Assembly (NCBI RefSeq): GCF_000737195.2
Contig: NZ_JALM01000022.1
Location: 1 to 64,000 of the forward strand
DNA length: 64,000 nt
Direction of reading: 5' to 3'
Origin: Sciscionella sediminilitoris
Lineage (GTDB): Bacteria > Actinomycetota > Actinomycetes > Mycobacteriales > Pseudonocardiaceae
Within the stretch, counting starts at the first letter, position 1, and each line of letters begins with the position of its first letter. A program made the position numbers and the translations under genes. The notes beneath the pieces were generated by a model, which searched no databases, had not been told where the DNA came from, and saw nothing but the letters and a program-made list of their open reading frames with translations. This document shows, piece by piece, positions 8,644-17,353 of this stretch.

Positions 8644-10048
8644 AGATCGGGTTCGTCAGCGCGACCATGGCCGAACCCCGGCGCACCTCGGCCCGCACCC
8701 ATTTGGTGTAGCGCGGCCGGGTCTCCCAGCTCAGCGGCCCGGTCCCGGTGGCGACCGGGCCCAGCTGGCTGAGCACCCGCGTGGTGCATCCGGGCACGCC
8801 GTCGACCTCGAGCTCCACCCGTACCTGGTCACCGGGCCCCGCCCGCAGCCGTTCGCCGATCTCCGCGCGGGCGTTCGCGGTGGCGGCGGTGAACCGCAGG
8901 CCGACCTTCGCGGACTCGGCGAGCCAGGAATGCCCGCCGTGCAGACCGGCGAGCAGATCCGCGCGGCGCAGGCTCGCCGCGCGCACCACGGTCTGCGGCA
9001 GCCCGACCACATCGGTGGGCTTGTGCGCGTCCGAGTCACCGATCGCCGGGATGAACCTTCCGGTGCGCAGCAGCCCGTCCCAGGTGGTCACCGCGGCCTC
9101 GTCGTCCGGGGTCCACGGCCCGTTCCACACCTCGACCAGATCGGCGAGCTCATAGGAGAACTCGTAGGTGCAGCCGAAACAGTCCGCGAACGGATGCGCG
9201 GCGATGACCAGTCCACCGGCGGCGTGCACCTGCCTGGTGAACTTCGCGAACGCGCCGGGATCACCCGCGCGGTAGCGCCAGTCGATCCAGGTCCCCGCGG
9301 GCAATCCGATCGCAGGCCAGTGCCCGCTGCGGGTGGTGACCTCCTCCCCGTTGAGCATCAGCAGGTCCCCGCGGGCGTGCTCGCCGAGCACCAGCTGCGC
9401 GCTGTGCGTGTTGTGCTCGGTCGAGGTGATGAAGTCCAGACCGGCCGCGCGCGCATCCGCCACGAGCTGGTCCAGGGTTCGCTTGCCGTCCGAATACACG
9501 GTGTGCAGATGGTTGTCCCCGCAATACCAGGAAGGGCCGCGGTCCCGTGCCGGAGCGGTGAGCGGGGCGGGCACCGGACGGCGTGGCTCGCCCGGTTCGC
9601 CGAAGCCGATGGTCACGGTCACGCGGTAACGCATCCCCTGCGGCGCGACCGTGTACGGGCCGAGGCAGACGTGCCAGAGTCCCGGGGTGATCGGTCCCGG
9701 GATATAGCCGGGTGTCGCGTCCCCGGCCCGGATCACGAACTGCTCGCGGGCCCCGCCCGAGTACCCGCGGAATTCCCCTTCCGGGCCGAAGATCCCGATA
9801 TCGCAGGCATTTCCGTACTGACCGGCCGGAGCCTGCGGCTTGTCGTAGGAATAGCCGACCTCGATCCGGTTCGCCCCTTCCGGAACCTCGACGGGCAGGT
9901 AGTACCAATCCGGCGCGCCCGGATCGAACCTGCCGTCGATGGTCTTCGCGCTGTCCCTGCCCTGCTGCCCGTTCGCCGCGAAACTCAGCGTCGGCAGGAA
10001 AGCAGCGGCCGCGGTACCGGTCGTCAACAGCAGGGTGCGTCGGTCCAT
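8627..10048 (-). CDS. Tat-exported CehA/McbA-type PHP metallohydrolase
   Basis: 473 residues from ATG 10048; an in-frame GTG at 10057 is the alternative. The start MDRRTLLLTTG followed by a hydrophobic run and AxA-like site is a twin-arginine signal. A beta-rich domain covers about residues 30-170, then a PHP-type metal-binding domain with DNHLHTVYSDGKRTLDQL, STEHNTHSA, NGEEVT, AAHPF and GDSDAH. The family includes carbaryl hydrolase CehA and phosphoesterases, so a metal-dependent hydrolase acting outside the cell is likely; substrate unknown. It converges on the MFS gene and is divergent from the DnaN-like gene. Confidence 0.85.
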   Translation of the reverse strand: MDRRTLLLTTGTAAAAFLPTLSFAANGQQGRDSAKTIDGRFDPGAPDWYYLPVEVPEGANRIEVGYSYDKPQAPAGQYGNACDIGIFGPEGEFRGYSGGAREQFVIRAGDATPGYIPGPITPGLWHVCLGPYTVAPQGMRYRVTVTIGFGEPGEPRRPVPAPLTAPARDRGPSWYCGDNHLHTVYSDGKRTLDQLVADARAAGLDFITSTEHNTHSAQLVLGEHARGDLLMLNGEEVTTRSGHWPAIGLPAGTWIDWRYRAGDPGAFAKFTRQVHAAGGLVIAAHPFADCFGCTYEFSYELADLVEVWNGPWTPDDEAAVTTWDGLLRTGRFIPAIGDSDAHKPTDVVGLPQTVVRAASLRRADLLAGLHGGHSWLAESAKVGLRFTAATANARAEIGERLRAGPGDQVRVELEVDGVPGCTTRVLSQLGPVATGTGPLSWETRPRYTKWVRAEVRRGSAMVALTNPIFIGPR

Positions 10049-10140
10049 GGCGGGCACCCTAGAAGGAGAAGACCACGTGCGGGTGAACGTGCACCCGATT
10101 CTGTCCGTTCTTGTCAGACCCCCTCGCTAGCGTCCGGGCC

Positions 10141-11223
10141 ATGGAGTTCACCACGAGCCGCACCGAGCTCGATGCCGCGTGTTCGGCCGCCGTCCGCCTG
10201 CTTCCCGCACGGCGATCGGATCCGGTGCTTTCCGGTCTGCTGCTGCACGCGGGCCCTGCCGGGCTGCGTCTTGCCGCCGTGGACAACGAGCGCGCACTGG
10301 TCAACGACATCGAGGCGATGGTGCACACCGAGGGTTCGGCCCTGGTGCCCGGGAAACCGTTCGCGGAGACCGTGCACGCCCTCGAGGCCGGGCAGGTCCG
10401 GGTGCGCGTCGAGCAACAGGCGCTCGTGCTGCGCACCCCGGGGGCGCGGTTCTCCCTTCCGCTGATGAACCTCGGGCTGCATCCCGGGGTGCGCGAACCA
10501 CCGCCCGTGCTCGGGGAACTCGACGCCGCCCGGCTCGCCGAACCGCTCGCGGTGGTCGCCGCTGCCTGTTCCACCGATCTCGCGCTGCCGATGTTCACCG
10601 GGGTGCGGTTGCGCGGCCGGGCGGGAACACTGCGGATGACCGCGACCGACCGCTATCAGCTCGCGGTGGCCGATCTGCCCTGGGACGGCAAGGATTTCGA
10701 TGTGCTCGTCCCGGGCAAGGTGCTCGGCGAGGTCACCCGCAGGGCCACCGGAACGGTGCGGTTGCACGGGGACGAGGACCGGTTCGCGCTCGGCTGGTCC
10801 GGCGGCGTGGTCAGCACCGCGCTGCTGGCCACCCCGTTCATCGACGAGCAGCGCTATCTCGACGAGGCCGCCGATGCGGTCGTGGAACTCGAGGCAGAGG
10901 CGCTCGCCGGGGCGGTGCGCAGGGCGGGCCTGTTCGCCGACGGGCGCGGGGCGGTGCTGCTCGACCTCGGTGAGGACGAGGTGCGGGTGCGCGCGACCGC
11001 GGAGGAGGGTGCCGGGTTCGGCACGGCGAGCGAAACCGTGAAGGCCTCGGTGACCGGTCAGCTCGCCCAGCACTTCCGCAGCGCGTACCTGCTCGGCGCG
11101 CTGCGTGGGTTCGGCTCGGCCACGGTGCGGATGCGGGTGCTCGACGGCATGCGGCGAACCCTGCTGAGCTCCCCGGATGTGCCCGAACTGCGTTACGTGA
11201 TCATGCCGATCGTGGGGAGGTGA
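10141..11223 (+). CDS. DnaN-like sliding-clamp paralogue
   Basis: About 360 residues from ATG 10141. The protein follows the three-domain beta-clamp plan: a domain-2 motif like TATDRYQLAV (RMTATDRYQLAVADLPW) and a C-terminal RYVIMPIVG that matches the canonical clamp ending (YLLMPVR). It is not in a dnaA-dnaN-recF context; neighbours are a Tat PHP hydrolase and an MBL hydrolase. It is probably a second, divergent clamp rather than the replicative one, which would lie near the origin. Whether it binds DNA polymerase or repair factors is not predictable here. Its stop is immediately followed by the stop of the convergent MBL gene. Confidence 0.85.
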   Translation: MEFTTSRTELDAACSAAVRLLPARRSDPVLSGLLLHAGPAGLRLAAVDNERALVNDIEAMVHTEGSALVPGKPFAETVHALEAGQVRVRVEQQALVLRTPGARFSLPLMNLGLHPGVREPPPVLGELDAARLAEPLAVVAAACSTDLALPMFTGVRLRGRAGTLRMTATDRYQLAVADLPWDGKDFDVLVPGKVLGEVTRRATGTVRLHGDEDRFALGWSGGVVSTALLATPFIDEQRYLDEAADAVVELEAEALAGAVRRAGLFADGRGAVLLDLGEDEVRVRATAEEGAGFGTASETVKASVTGQLAQHFRSAYLLGALRGFGSATVRMRVLDGMRRTLLSSPDVPELRYVIMPIVGR

Positions 11224-12006
11224 TCATGCGCCGCGCAGATACTCCAGCTGCGCGCGGACCGAGTGCTCCGCGGCGGGCCACAGCGAGCGGTCCACATCGA
11301 CGTAGACGTGCTCGACCACCTGCCGGGCACTCGCCTCGGGGCCGAGCACCGCCAGCGCCCCGCGCACCTGGTCGAGCCGCTGCTCGCGGTGCTCGAGGTA
11401 TTCGCGCGCGGTCTCGGCGATATCGCCGAGCTCCGGGCCGTGGCCGGGCAGGCCGATCGCCGCACTGGGGGTATCGGCCAGCCTGCGCAACGAGCCGAGG
11501 TAGTCGCCGAGGCTGTCGATCACCGTGGTCCCCTTGCCGAGGATCGTGTCCCCGGTGAGCACGACCGGCCCCGAGGCGCGGTGCACCACGAAGCTCACCG
11601 AGTCGTGCGTGTGCCCCGGGGTGTGCAGGACCTCGATGTCGAGCCCGGCCGCGTCCACCCGTTCGCCGTCACCGAGCGCGGTTCCCCCGCCGAGACACAG
11701 TTCCGCGTCGAAAGCCCGCACCGGGGCACCGACCCGATCGGCGAACTCGGCGGCCGCGCCGTAGTGGTCCGGATGGTGGTGGGTGATCAGCACCAGCTCC
11801 ACCGCGCCCGCCGCCTCGGCGAGCACGTCGAGATGGGCGGGATCGGGCTCACCGGGGTCAACGACCACCGAGGCGGCACTGCCCGGGGCGCGCAGCACGA
11901 GCGAATTGGTGCCGTCGAGGGTCATCACGCCGGGATTGCGCTGCAGCACAACCGTCGCGAACTCGGTGACCTCGCGCGGTTCGGCATAGGCCGGGTGTCC
12001 GGTCAT
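11224..12006 (-). CDS. MBL-fold metallo-hydrolase (Rv3677c-like)
   Basis: 260 residues. The metal-binding motif THHHPDHYGAA is the HxHxDH signature, followed by HTPGHTHDSV, TGDTILGKG and GLPGHGPE. This is the glyoxalase-II/RNase-Z-like hydrolase family with a C-terminal helical domain (HREQRLDQVRGAL). It matches Rv3677c in position. Its start overlaps the upstream Nudix stop by 4 bp. Substrate unknown. Confidence 0.88.
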   Translation of the reverse strand: MTGHPAYAEPREVTEFATVVLQRNPGVMTLDGTNSLVLRAPGSAASVVVDPGEPDPAHLDVLAEAAGAVELVLITHHHPDHYGAAAEFADRVGAPVRAFDAELCLGGGTALGDGERVDAAGLDIEVLHTPGHTHDSVSFVVHRASGPVVLTGDTILGKGTTVIDSLGDYLGSLRRLADTPSAAIGLPGHGPELGDIAETAREYLEHREQRLDQVRGALAVLGPEASARQVVEHVYVDVDRSLWPAAEHSVRAQLEYLRGA

Positions 12007-12890
12007 CGCGCTCCTCCTCCACGCCGAATTCCGTCCGGCTCGGTTCCGTTGGCCAGTCCGTTGGCCAGGACTCGCCGGGCCTTCTCGGGGAGCACGAGGA
12101 ACGCGTCCCCGTTCTCCCGGACCAGCCTCGGCAGCAACGGTTCGATCTCGCGTTCCGCGGCCATCGCCGCTGCGACGCTCGGATGCGCGGCGAGCTCGCT
12201 CAGCGTGACCCTGGTCGGCGGCAACAGCACGCTGTGCCCGCGCTCGTGGTCCTCGAGGGCTTCGGCCGGGCGGCGCCAGGACGTGTGATCGGCCTCGCTG
12301 GTGTCCCCATCGGCGCGCTGGCCGTCCGGCAACGCGGCCACGAAGAACCGGGTGTCGTACCGGCGCGGTTCACCGACCGGGGTGATCCAGTGCGACCACG
12401 GCCGCAGCAGATCCGCGCGCAGCACGAGCTCGTTCGCGGCGAGGAACTCGGCGAAGGACAGCTCCCTGCGCACCAGGGCACCACGGGCCTCGGCGAACTT
12501 GCCCGCGTCCGCGACCACGGTGTCCGCGGAGGGGCCCGCCAGCAGCACCCCGGACTCCTCGAAGGTCTCCCGCACGGCCGCGCACACCAGGGCACCGGCG
12601 AGCGCGGCATCGCAGCCGAACCTTTCGCCCCACCACGCGGCGGGCTCGCCCGCCCAGGCGATACCGGCATCCGCGTCCCGCGAGTCGACGCCCCCGCCGG
12701 GGAACACGGTCATCCCACCGGCGAAGGCCATCTGGGTCACCCTGCGCTGCAGGAACACCTCGGTCCCCGACTCGGGCGCGGCCCGCAGCAGTACGACGGT
12801 CGCCGCATCGCGCGGCGTGACCGGTTCGGCCGGTTCCTCATCCGGCACGAACCCGTCCGGCAACTTGATCTGTTCCGGCACCTCATCCAC
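12003..12890 (-). CDS. Nudix hydrolase (RppH/NudL-like, long form)
   Basis: 295 residues from GTG 12890. Begins with a beta strand (RDAATVVLLRAAP), then QRRVTQMAFAGGMTVFPGGG and a long insert before VRETFEESGVLL, which matches the RExxEExG end of the Nudix box. The long insert between the GG and the RE helix is typical of the actinobacterial group of about 280 residues whose substrate is not known. Coupled by a 4-bp overlap to the MBL gene. It is distinct from the CoA-type Nudix protein at 3.7-4.4 kb. Confidence 0.82.
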   Translation of the reverse strand: MDEVPEQIKLPDGFVPDEEPAEPVTPRDAATVVLLRAAPESGTEVFLQRRVTQMAFAGGMTVFPGGGVDSRDADAGIAWAGEPAAWWGERFGCDAALAGALVCAAVRETFEESGVLLAGPSADTVVADAGKFAEARGALVRRELSFAEFLAANELVLRADLLRPWSHWITPVGEPRRYDTRFFVAALPDGQRADGDTSEADHTSWRRPAEALEDHERGHSVLLPPTRVTLSELAAHPSVAAAMAAEREIEPLLPRLVRENGDAFLVLPEKARRVLANGLANGTEPDGIRRGGGAR

Positions 12891-12931
12891 CCGGACACCC
12901 TAACGACGAGCCGATCGTTATGGTCCCTGCC

Positions 12932-13819
12932 GTGAGCAGGATCAAGATCGGACTGGTCGGAGCGGGCCCATGGGCGAACCGGGTGCACGCGCCCTCGATC
13001 GCCGCGCATCCGCGCACCGAGCTGGCCGGAATCTGGGCGCGCCGGGACGAAGCCGCACAGCGGGTGGCCGGGGCCAACGGCGGGCAGGTGTTCGGCAGCC
13101 TCGAACACCTGTACGCCTCGGTGGACGCGGTGACCTTCGCGGTGCCACCGCAGGTGCAGGCCGAGCACGCGCTCGCCGCGGTACGGGCCGGACGGCACGT
13201 GATCCTGGAGAAGCCCATCGCGGCGAGTCTCGAGAGCGCCGAACGACTGGTGGCGGCCATCGAGGCGGCCGGGGTCGCCTCGATGGTGATGCTGACCCGC
13301 CGGTTCGCGGACGAGACCCGGAACTGGCTCACCGAGATCGGCGAACGCGAGGACTGGCAGGGCGGGATCGGAACCTGGCTCTCCGGCGCGCTGCTCGGCG
13401 GGGAGTACCGCGATTCCGCGTGGCGGCACGAGCGGGGCGCCCTGGACGACATCGGCCCGCACGTGCTCGACCTGGTCGACGCCGCACTCGGCCCGATCAC
13501 CGAGGTGCGCGCCGCCCAGCACACCGCCGACGGACTGTGGCAGCTGCTGCTCGGCCATCAGGGCGGGCGCACCAGCACGGTGACCCTCTCGCTGCACGTC
13601 CCGGTGCGGCCGAGCAGGCTGAAGTTCACCGCCATCGGTCCCGCGGGCGCGAGCTCACTCGAGGGCCGAGAGACCCCGGCCCCGGACAGCTTCGCGATGC
13701 TGCTCGACGAGTTCACCGCGATGCTGGACGCGGGCGAGACCAGGCATGCCTGCGACGCACACCGTGGTCTCCACCTGCAGCGCCTGCTGGCCGAGGCCAG
13801 GGAACGCGCCGGAAGCTGA
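12932..13819 (+). CDS. Gfo/Idh/MocA-family NAD(P)-dependent oxidoreductase
   Basis: 295 residues from GTG 12932; an upstream ATG at 12920 would add four residues. The N-terminal Rossmann fold starts IKIGLVGAGPWA, and ILEKPIAASLESA supplies the EKP motif with the conserved Lys that binds cofactor and substrate. The C-terminal domain is a beta-sheet dimer domain. Substrate unknown; most relatives act on sugars or inositols. It stands alone between divergent and convergent neighbours, so the operon gives no hint. Confidence 0.88.
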   Translation: MSRIKIGLVGAGPWANRVHAPSIAAHPRTELAGIWARRDEAAQRVAGANGGQVFGSLEHLYASVDAVTFAVPPQVQAEHALAAVRAGRHVILEKPIAASLESAERLVAAIEAAGVASMVMLTRRFADETRNWLTEIGEREDWQGGIGTWLSGALLGGEYRDSAWRHERGALDDIGPHVLDLVDAALGPITEVRAAQHTADGLWQLLLGHQGGRTSTVTLSLHVPVRPSRLKFTAIGPAGASSLEGRETPAPDSFAMLLDEFTAMLDAGETRHACDAHRGLHLQRLLAEARERAGS

Positions 13820-13842
13820 GTAGCCGACCGGCGCAGGCTCGT

Positions 13843-14331
13843 TCAGCCGACCTCGGCGATCAGTTCGACTTCCACCGGGGCACCGAGCGGCAGCTCGGCG
13901 ACCCCGACCGCGGACCTGGCGTGCGTGCCCGCCTGCTCGAAGATCTCACCGAACAGCTCCGAGGCGCCGTTGAGCACCCCTGGCTGGCCGCCGAAACCGG
14001 GCGCGGAGGCGACGAACCCGGTGACCTTCACGATCCGGGTGATCGCATCGACCCCGACGAGCGCGTGCACCGCGGCGAGCGCGTTCAGCGCACAGGTGCG
14101 GGCATAGGCCTTCGCGTCCTCCGCGCTGACCTCGGCGCCGACCTTGCCGGTCGCGGCGAGTTCCCCGTTCACGAACGGCAGCTGGCCGGAGGTGTACACG
14201 TACGAGCCGCTACGCACCGCGGGCACGTAGGCCGCGACCGGGGTGGCCACCTCGGGAAGCGTGATCCCCAGCTCGGCGAGCCGCTGCGCGTGCCCGGCCG
14301 GCCTCGAAGACTCGCTGCCGAGCTCGCTCAT
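13843..14331 (-). CDS. RidA-family protein (Rv3678c-like)
   Basis: 162 residues from ATG 14331. Contains the YjgF/RidA fold with VYTSGQLPFVNGELAATG at the N-terminal half and ARSAVGVAELPLGAPVEVEL at the C-terminal end. It lacks a clear CTAIRVAELP-like arginine: the sequence HARSAVGVAELP has Ser-Ala-Val where the deaminase Arg often lies, so imine deaminase activity is uncertain. Coupled by a 4-bp overlap to the tiny DUF4177 gene. Confidence 0.85.
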   Translation of the reverse strand: MSELGSESSRPAGHAQRLAELGITLPEVATPVAAYVPAVRSGSYVYTSGQLPFVNGELAATGKVGAEVSAEDAKAYARTCALNALAAVHALVGVDAITRIVKVTGFVASAPGFGGQPGVLNGASELFGEIFEQAGTHARSAVGVAELPLGAPVEVELIAEVG

Positions 14332-14483
14332 GCCTTCTCGCGCTTGAGGTAGGCCACGTGCTGCTCGCCGGTCGGCCCGGGAAGGACGGTGACCAGTTCC
14401 CAGCCGTCCTCGCCCCACTGGTCGAGGATCTGCTTCGTGGCGTGCGTGAGCAACGGAACCGTTGAGTACTCCCACTTCGTCAT
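14328..14483 (-). CDS. Small DUF4177-type protein (Rv3678A-like)
   Basis: A 51-residue gene reading MTKWEYSTVPLLTHATKQ at the N-terminus and ending VAYLKREKA. The core WGEDGWELVTVLPG is the hallmark of the DUF4177 family (WGxxGWELV). Its stop overlaps the ridA start in an ATGA, so the two are translationally coupled. Rv3678A occupies the same place in M. tuberculosis. Function unknown. Confidence 0.88.
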   Translation of the reverse strand: MTKWEYSTVPLLTHATKQILDQWGEDGWELVTVLPGPTGEQHVAYLKREKA

Positions 14484-14608
14484 GACCCGAGCCTACGGAG
14501 GTTTGACGTCGGCGGCGGCATCGGGTTTCCTACGCGGAAGTAGGTGCCAGCACCCGGTGTCGCCGGGCTCACCCCCGGCGACCGTTCGAGAACGCATAGG
14601 CTGAACTG

Positions 14609-15628
14609 ATGATGCCCACCGACCAACCGTGGGACGCCGAACTCGCCCGCGCGCGACTGCACGTCGTCACGGGCAAGGGAGGCACGGGCAAGACCACGGT
14701 CGCCACCTCCCTGGCACTCGCGCTCGCGACCGGCGGCAAGCGGGTGCTGCTGGTCGAGGTCGAGGGCCGCCAGGGCATCGCGCAGCTGTTCGACATTCCC
14801 CCGCTGCCCTACGCGGAGGAGCACGTGGCGGCCGCGCCGGGCGAGGGCGAGGTGCGCGCGCTCGCGGTGGACACCGAGGCCGCGATGCTCGAGTACCTGG
14901 ACATGTTCTACAACCTCGGGTTCGCGGGCCGCACCCTGCGCCGGATGGGCGCGATCGAGTTCGCGACCACGCTGGCCCCCGGGCTCCGCGATGTGATCCT
15001 CACCGGGAAGGTGAAGGAGACGGTCACCCGCACCGAGGCGCGCGGGCGGCACCTCTACGACCACGTGGTGCTCGACGCGCCGCCGACCGGGCGGATCGTG
15101 CCCTTCCTCGACGTCACCCGCGCACTCTCCGATCTGGCCAAGGTCGGCCCGGTACGCGGGCATTCGGACGGCGTGATCAACCTGGTGCACTCCCAGGACA
15201 CCCGGGTGCATCTGGTGACGCTGCTCGAGGAGATGCCGGTGACCGAGACGCTGGAGGCGATCCGTGATCTGGACGCCGCCGATCTGCGTCCCGGCGCGGT
15301 GATCCTGAACCGGGTGCGCCCGCCACGGCTGCCCGCGCGCTCGATCTCCTCGGCCGCCGATGGCCGGGTGGACAAGAACCGGATCCGCGATGGGCTCTCC
15401 AGCGCGGGACTGGATCTGCGGCTCGAGGAACTGGAAGGGCTCGTGGAGGAGACCGTGGAACACGCGGTCCGCGTCGACGCCGAGGCTCGCGCCCGCGCCC
15501 GGCTCGACGGCACCGACCTCCCGGTGCTGGAACTGCCCGAGCTGACCGAAGGGGTGGATGTGGCCGCCCTCTACGAGCTCGCCGAAGCACTGAACGCACA
15601 GGGAGCCGGGGGAAGCCGTGTCAGCTGA
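14609..15628 (+). CDS. ArsA/Get3-like anion-transporting ATPase, first of pair
   Basis: 339 residues. The P-loop GKGGTGKTTVATSLALA is of the deviant Walker A type used by SIMIBI ATPases, and VLDAPPTGRIVPFLDV is the switch II region. This is the homologue of Rv3679, which forms a heterodimer with Rv3680 and in mycobacteria influences growth on glycerol and acid stress. The start may be ATG 14609 or the next ATG 14612; there is no ribosome-binding site, so a leaderless mRNA is possible. It overlaps the next gene by 11 bp. Confidence 0.9.
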   Translation: MMPTDQPWDAELARARLHVVTGKGGTGKTTVATSLALALATGGKRVLLVEVEGRQGIAQLFDIPPLPYAEEHVAAAPGEGEVRALAVDTEAAMLEYLDMFYNLGFAGRTLRRMGAIEFATTLAPGLRDVILTGKVKETVTRTEARGRHLYDHVVLDAPPTGRIVPFLDVTRALSDLAKVGPVRGHSDGVINLVHSQDTRVHLVTLLEEMPVTETLEAIRDLDAADLRPGAVILNRVRPPRLPARSISSAADGRVDKNRIRDGLSSAGLDLRLEELEGLVEETVEHAVRVDAEARARARLDGTDLPVLELPELTEGVDVAALYELAEALNAQGAGGSRVS

Positions 15629-16748
15629 GCAAGCGGTGGATGTCGACGGCCTCATCGACGACCGGGACACGAAGGTGATCGTGTGCTGTGGTTCCGGCGG
15701 GGTCGGCAAGACCACCACGGCGGCCGCGATCGCGGTGCGCGCGGCCGAGCGGGGCCGCAAGACCGTGGTGCTCACCATCGACCCGGCACGCAGGCTCGCG
15801 CAGGCACTCGGGCTCGCCGAGCTGGGCAATCATCCGCGCGCCGTGCAGATCGAGGGATTCGACCCCAAGGGCGAGCTCTCCGCGATGATGCTGGACATGC
15901 GGCGCACCTTCGACGACATGGTGCTCGCGCACGCCACGAAGGAGCGCGCCGACGAGATCCTGGCGAATCCCTTCTACCAGACGATCTCGGCGAACTTCTC
16001 CGGAACGCAGGAATACATGGCGATGGAGAAGCTCGGCCAGCTCGCGCAGACCGGGCAGTGGGATCTGATCGTGGTGGACACCCCGCCCTCGCGGTCCGCG
16101 CTGGACTTCCTGGACGCGCCGCAGCGGCTGTCCACGGTGCTCGACGGGCGGGTGCTCAAACTGCTCGCCGGGCCCGCGCGGGCGGGCGGCTCCGGGCTGC
16201 GCAAGATCGTGGCGGGCGGGTTCGGCATCTTCGCCAAGGCCGTGTCCACGATCATCGGCGGGCAGCTGCTCACCGACGCCTCGACTTTCGTGCAGGCCTT
16301 CGACTCGATCTTCGGCGGGTTCCGGGAGCGCGCCAAGAAGACCTACGAGCTGCTGCGCTCGCCGGGCACCGCGTTCCTGGTCGTGGCCACCCCGGAACCG
16401 GACGCGCTGCGTGAGGCGACCTTCTTCGTCGAGCGGCTGGCCACCGAGCGGATGCCGCTGGCCGGACTGGTCGTGAACCGCACCCACCCGCTGCTGACCG
16501 AGCTGGCCCAGCCGCGGGCGATCGCCGCGGCCGAACACCTGGAGGAACTCGGGCGGGCACCATTGGCCGCCGCGGTCCTGCGGCTGCACGCCGACCGCGC
16601 CGCGCTCGCGCACAAGGAAGAGCGGCTGCTGGCCCGCTTCGCGAAGGCACACCCGAGCATCGCGACCATCGGGGTACCCGCGCTCGCCGGAGACGTGCAC
16701 GATCTGGACGGGCTGCGGGAGATCGGGCTGCGCCTGGTCGGGGTCTGA
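15618..16748 (+). CDS. ArsA/Get3-like anion-transporting ATPase, second of pair
   Basis: 376 residues. The P-loop is CCGSGGVGKTTTAAAIAV and the switch II region is VVDTPPSRSALDFLDAP. Homologue of Rv3680. It starts at GTG 15618 inside the end of the first ATPase gene, which fits production of a heterodimer. Four residues after the start the sequence is acidic, then the Rossmann strand begins at TKVIVCC. It converges on the whiB gene. Confidence 0.9.
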   Translation: MSAEQAVDVDGLIDDRDTKVIVCCGSGGVGKTTTAAAIAVRAAERGRKTVVLTIDPARRLAQALGLAELGNHPRAVQIEGFDPKGELSAMMLDMRRTFDDMVLAHATKERADEILANPFYQTISANFSGTQEYMAMEKLGQLAQTGQWDLIVVDTPPSRSALDFLDAPQRLSTVLDGRVLKLLAGPARAGGSGLRKIVAGGFGIFAKAVSTIIGGQLLTDASTFVQAFDSIFGGFRERAKKTYELLRSPGTAFLVVATPEPDALREATFFVERLATERMPLAGLVVNRTHPLLTELAQPRAIAAAEHLEELGRAPLAAAVLRLHADRAALAHKEERLLARFAKAHPSIATIGVPALAGDVHDLDGLREIGLRLVGV

Positions 16749-16756
16749 GCGAGCGC

Positions 16757-16772
16757 GGCCGGGACTCCGGCC
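16757..16772. terminator. Weak hairpin between the ATPase pair and whiB
   Basis: GGCCGG-GACT-CCGGCC, a 6-bp stem with a 4-nt loop in the 26-bp gap between convergent stops. There is no T run, so it is at best a weak bidirectional stop. Confidence 0.35.
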
Positions 16773-16774
16773 CG

Positions 16775-17074
16775 CTAGCCCGCCTTGCTCTCCTGCACGA
16801 ACTCCTCGCGGGCCGAGCTGAGCAGCTCCTGCCAGGAGCCGACCTCCGGACGACGGCGCAGCAGCGCACGGCGTTCCCGTTCGGTCATCCCGCCCCAGAC
16901 GCCGAAGTTGATCCTGCGGTCGAGCGCCTCGGCGAGGCATTCGGTGCGCACCGGACAGCTCATGCACACCATCTTCGCTTTGCGCTGCTCGGCCCCGCCG
17001 CGTACGAACAGTTCATCGGGATCGGTGTCGCGGCACGAGGCCAGGCTGCGCCACCCGTTCCGATCGTTCCCCAT
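16775..17074 (-). CDS. whiB4: WhiB-family iron-sulfur regulator (WhiB4-like)
   Basis: 99 residues from ATG 17074, preceded by AGGGGG. The four cluster cysteines are present: one in SLASC, then C-x2-C in MVCMSC and C in TEC. The turn GVWGGMTERERRAL and the basic RRR that follows are the DNA-binding and sigma-contact part. In M. tuberculosis whiB4 (Rv3681c) sits between the Rv3680 ATPase and ponA2, the same order as here, so this is its orthologue by position. WhiB4 represses antioxidant genes and senses oxygen. Confidence 0.92.
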   Translation of the reverse strand: MGNDRNGWRSLASCRDTDPDELFVRGGAEQRKAKMVCMSCPVRTECLAEALDRRINFGVWGGMTERERRALLRRRPEVGSWQELLSSAREEFVQESKAG

Positions 17075-17353
17075 CGAGAACCCCCTATCGGTTATCAACA
17101 ATCCACATCCGGGTTCCCCTTCGAATCCGGATACCGCGAGCGGCGACGGCCTCCATCCATGCCGCGCGGTCGGCTCAATTCGTGGATTGCGACGCACTGT
17201 AATAGCGATTGGTTCCATCAGTCCAGAAATCGATTTCCTGACCACCCGGAGATGGGTAATCCGATCGAGTGAACACGGGATACCTGGAGAGAGAGTGCGA
17301 TTACGCGGCGTGGAGGCAAGCCTGGCTTTACGTCGCGCACGTATGCTGGCCGG

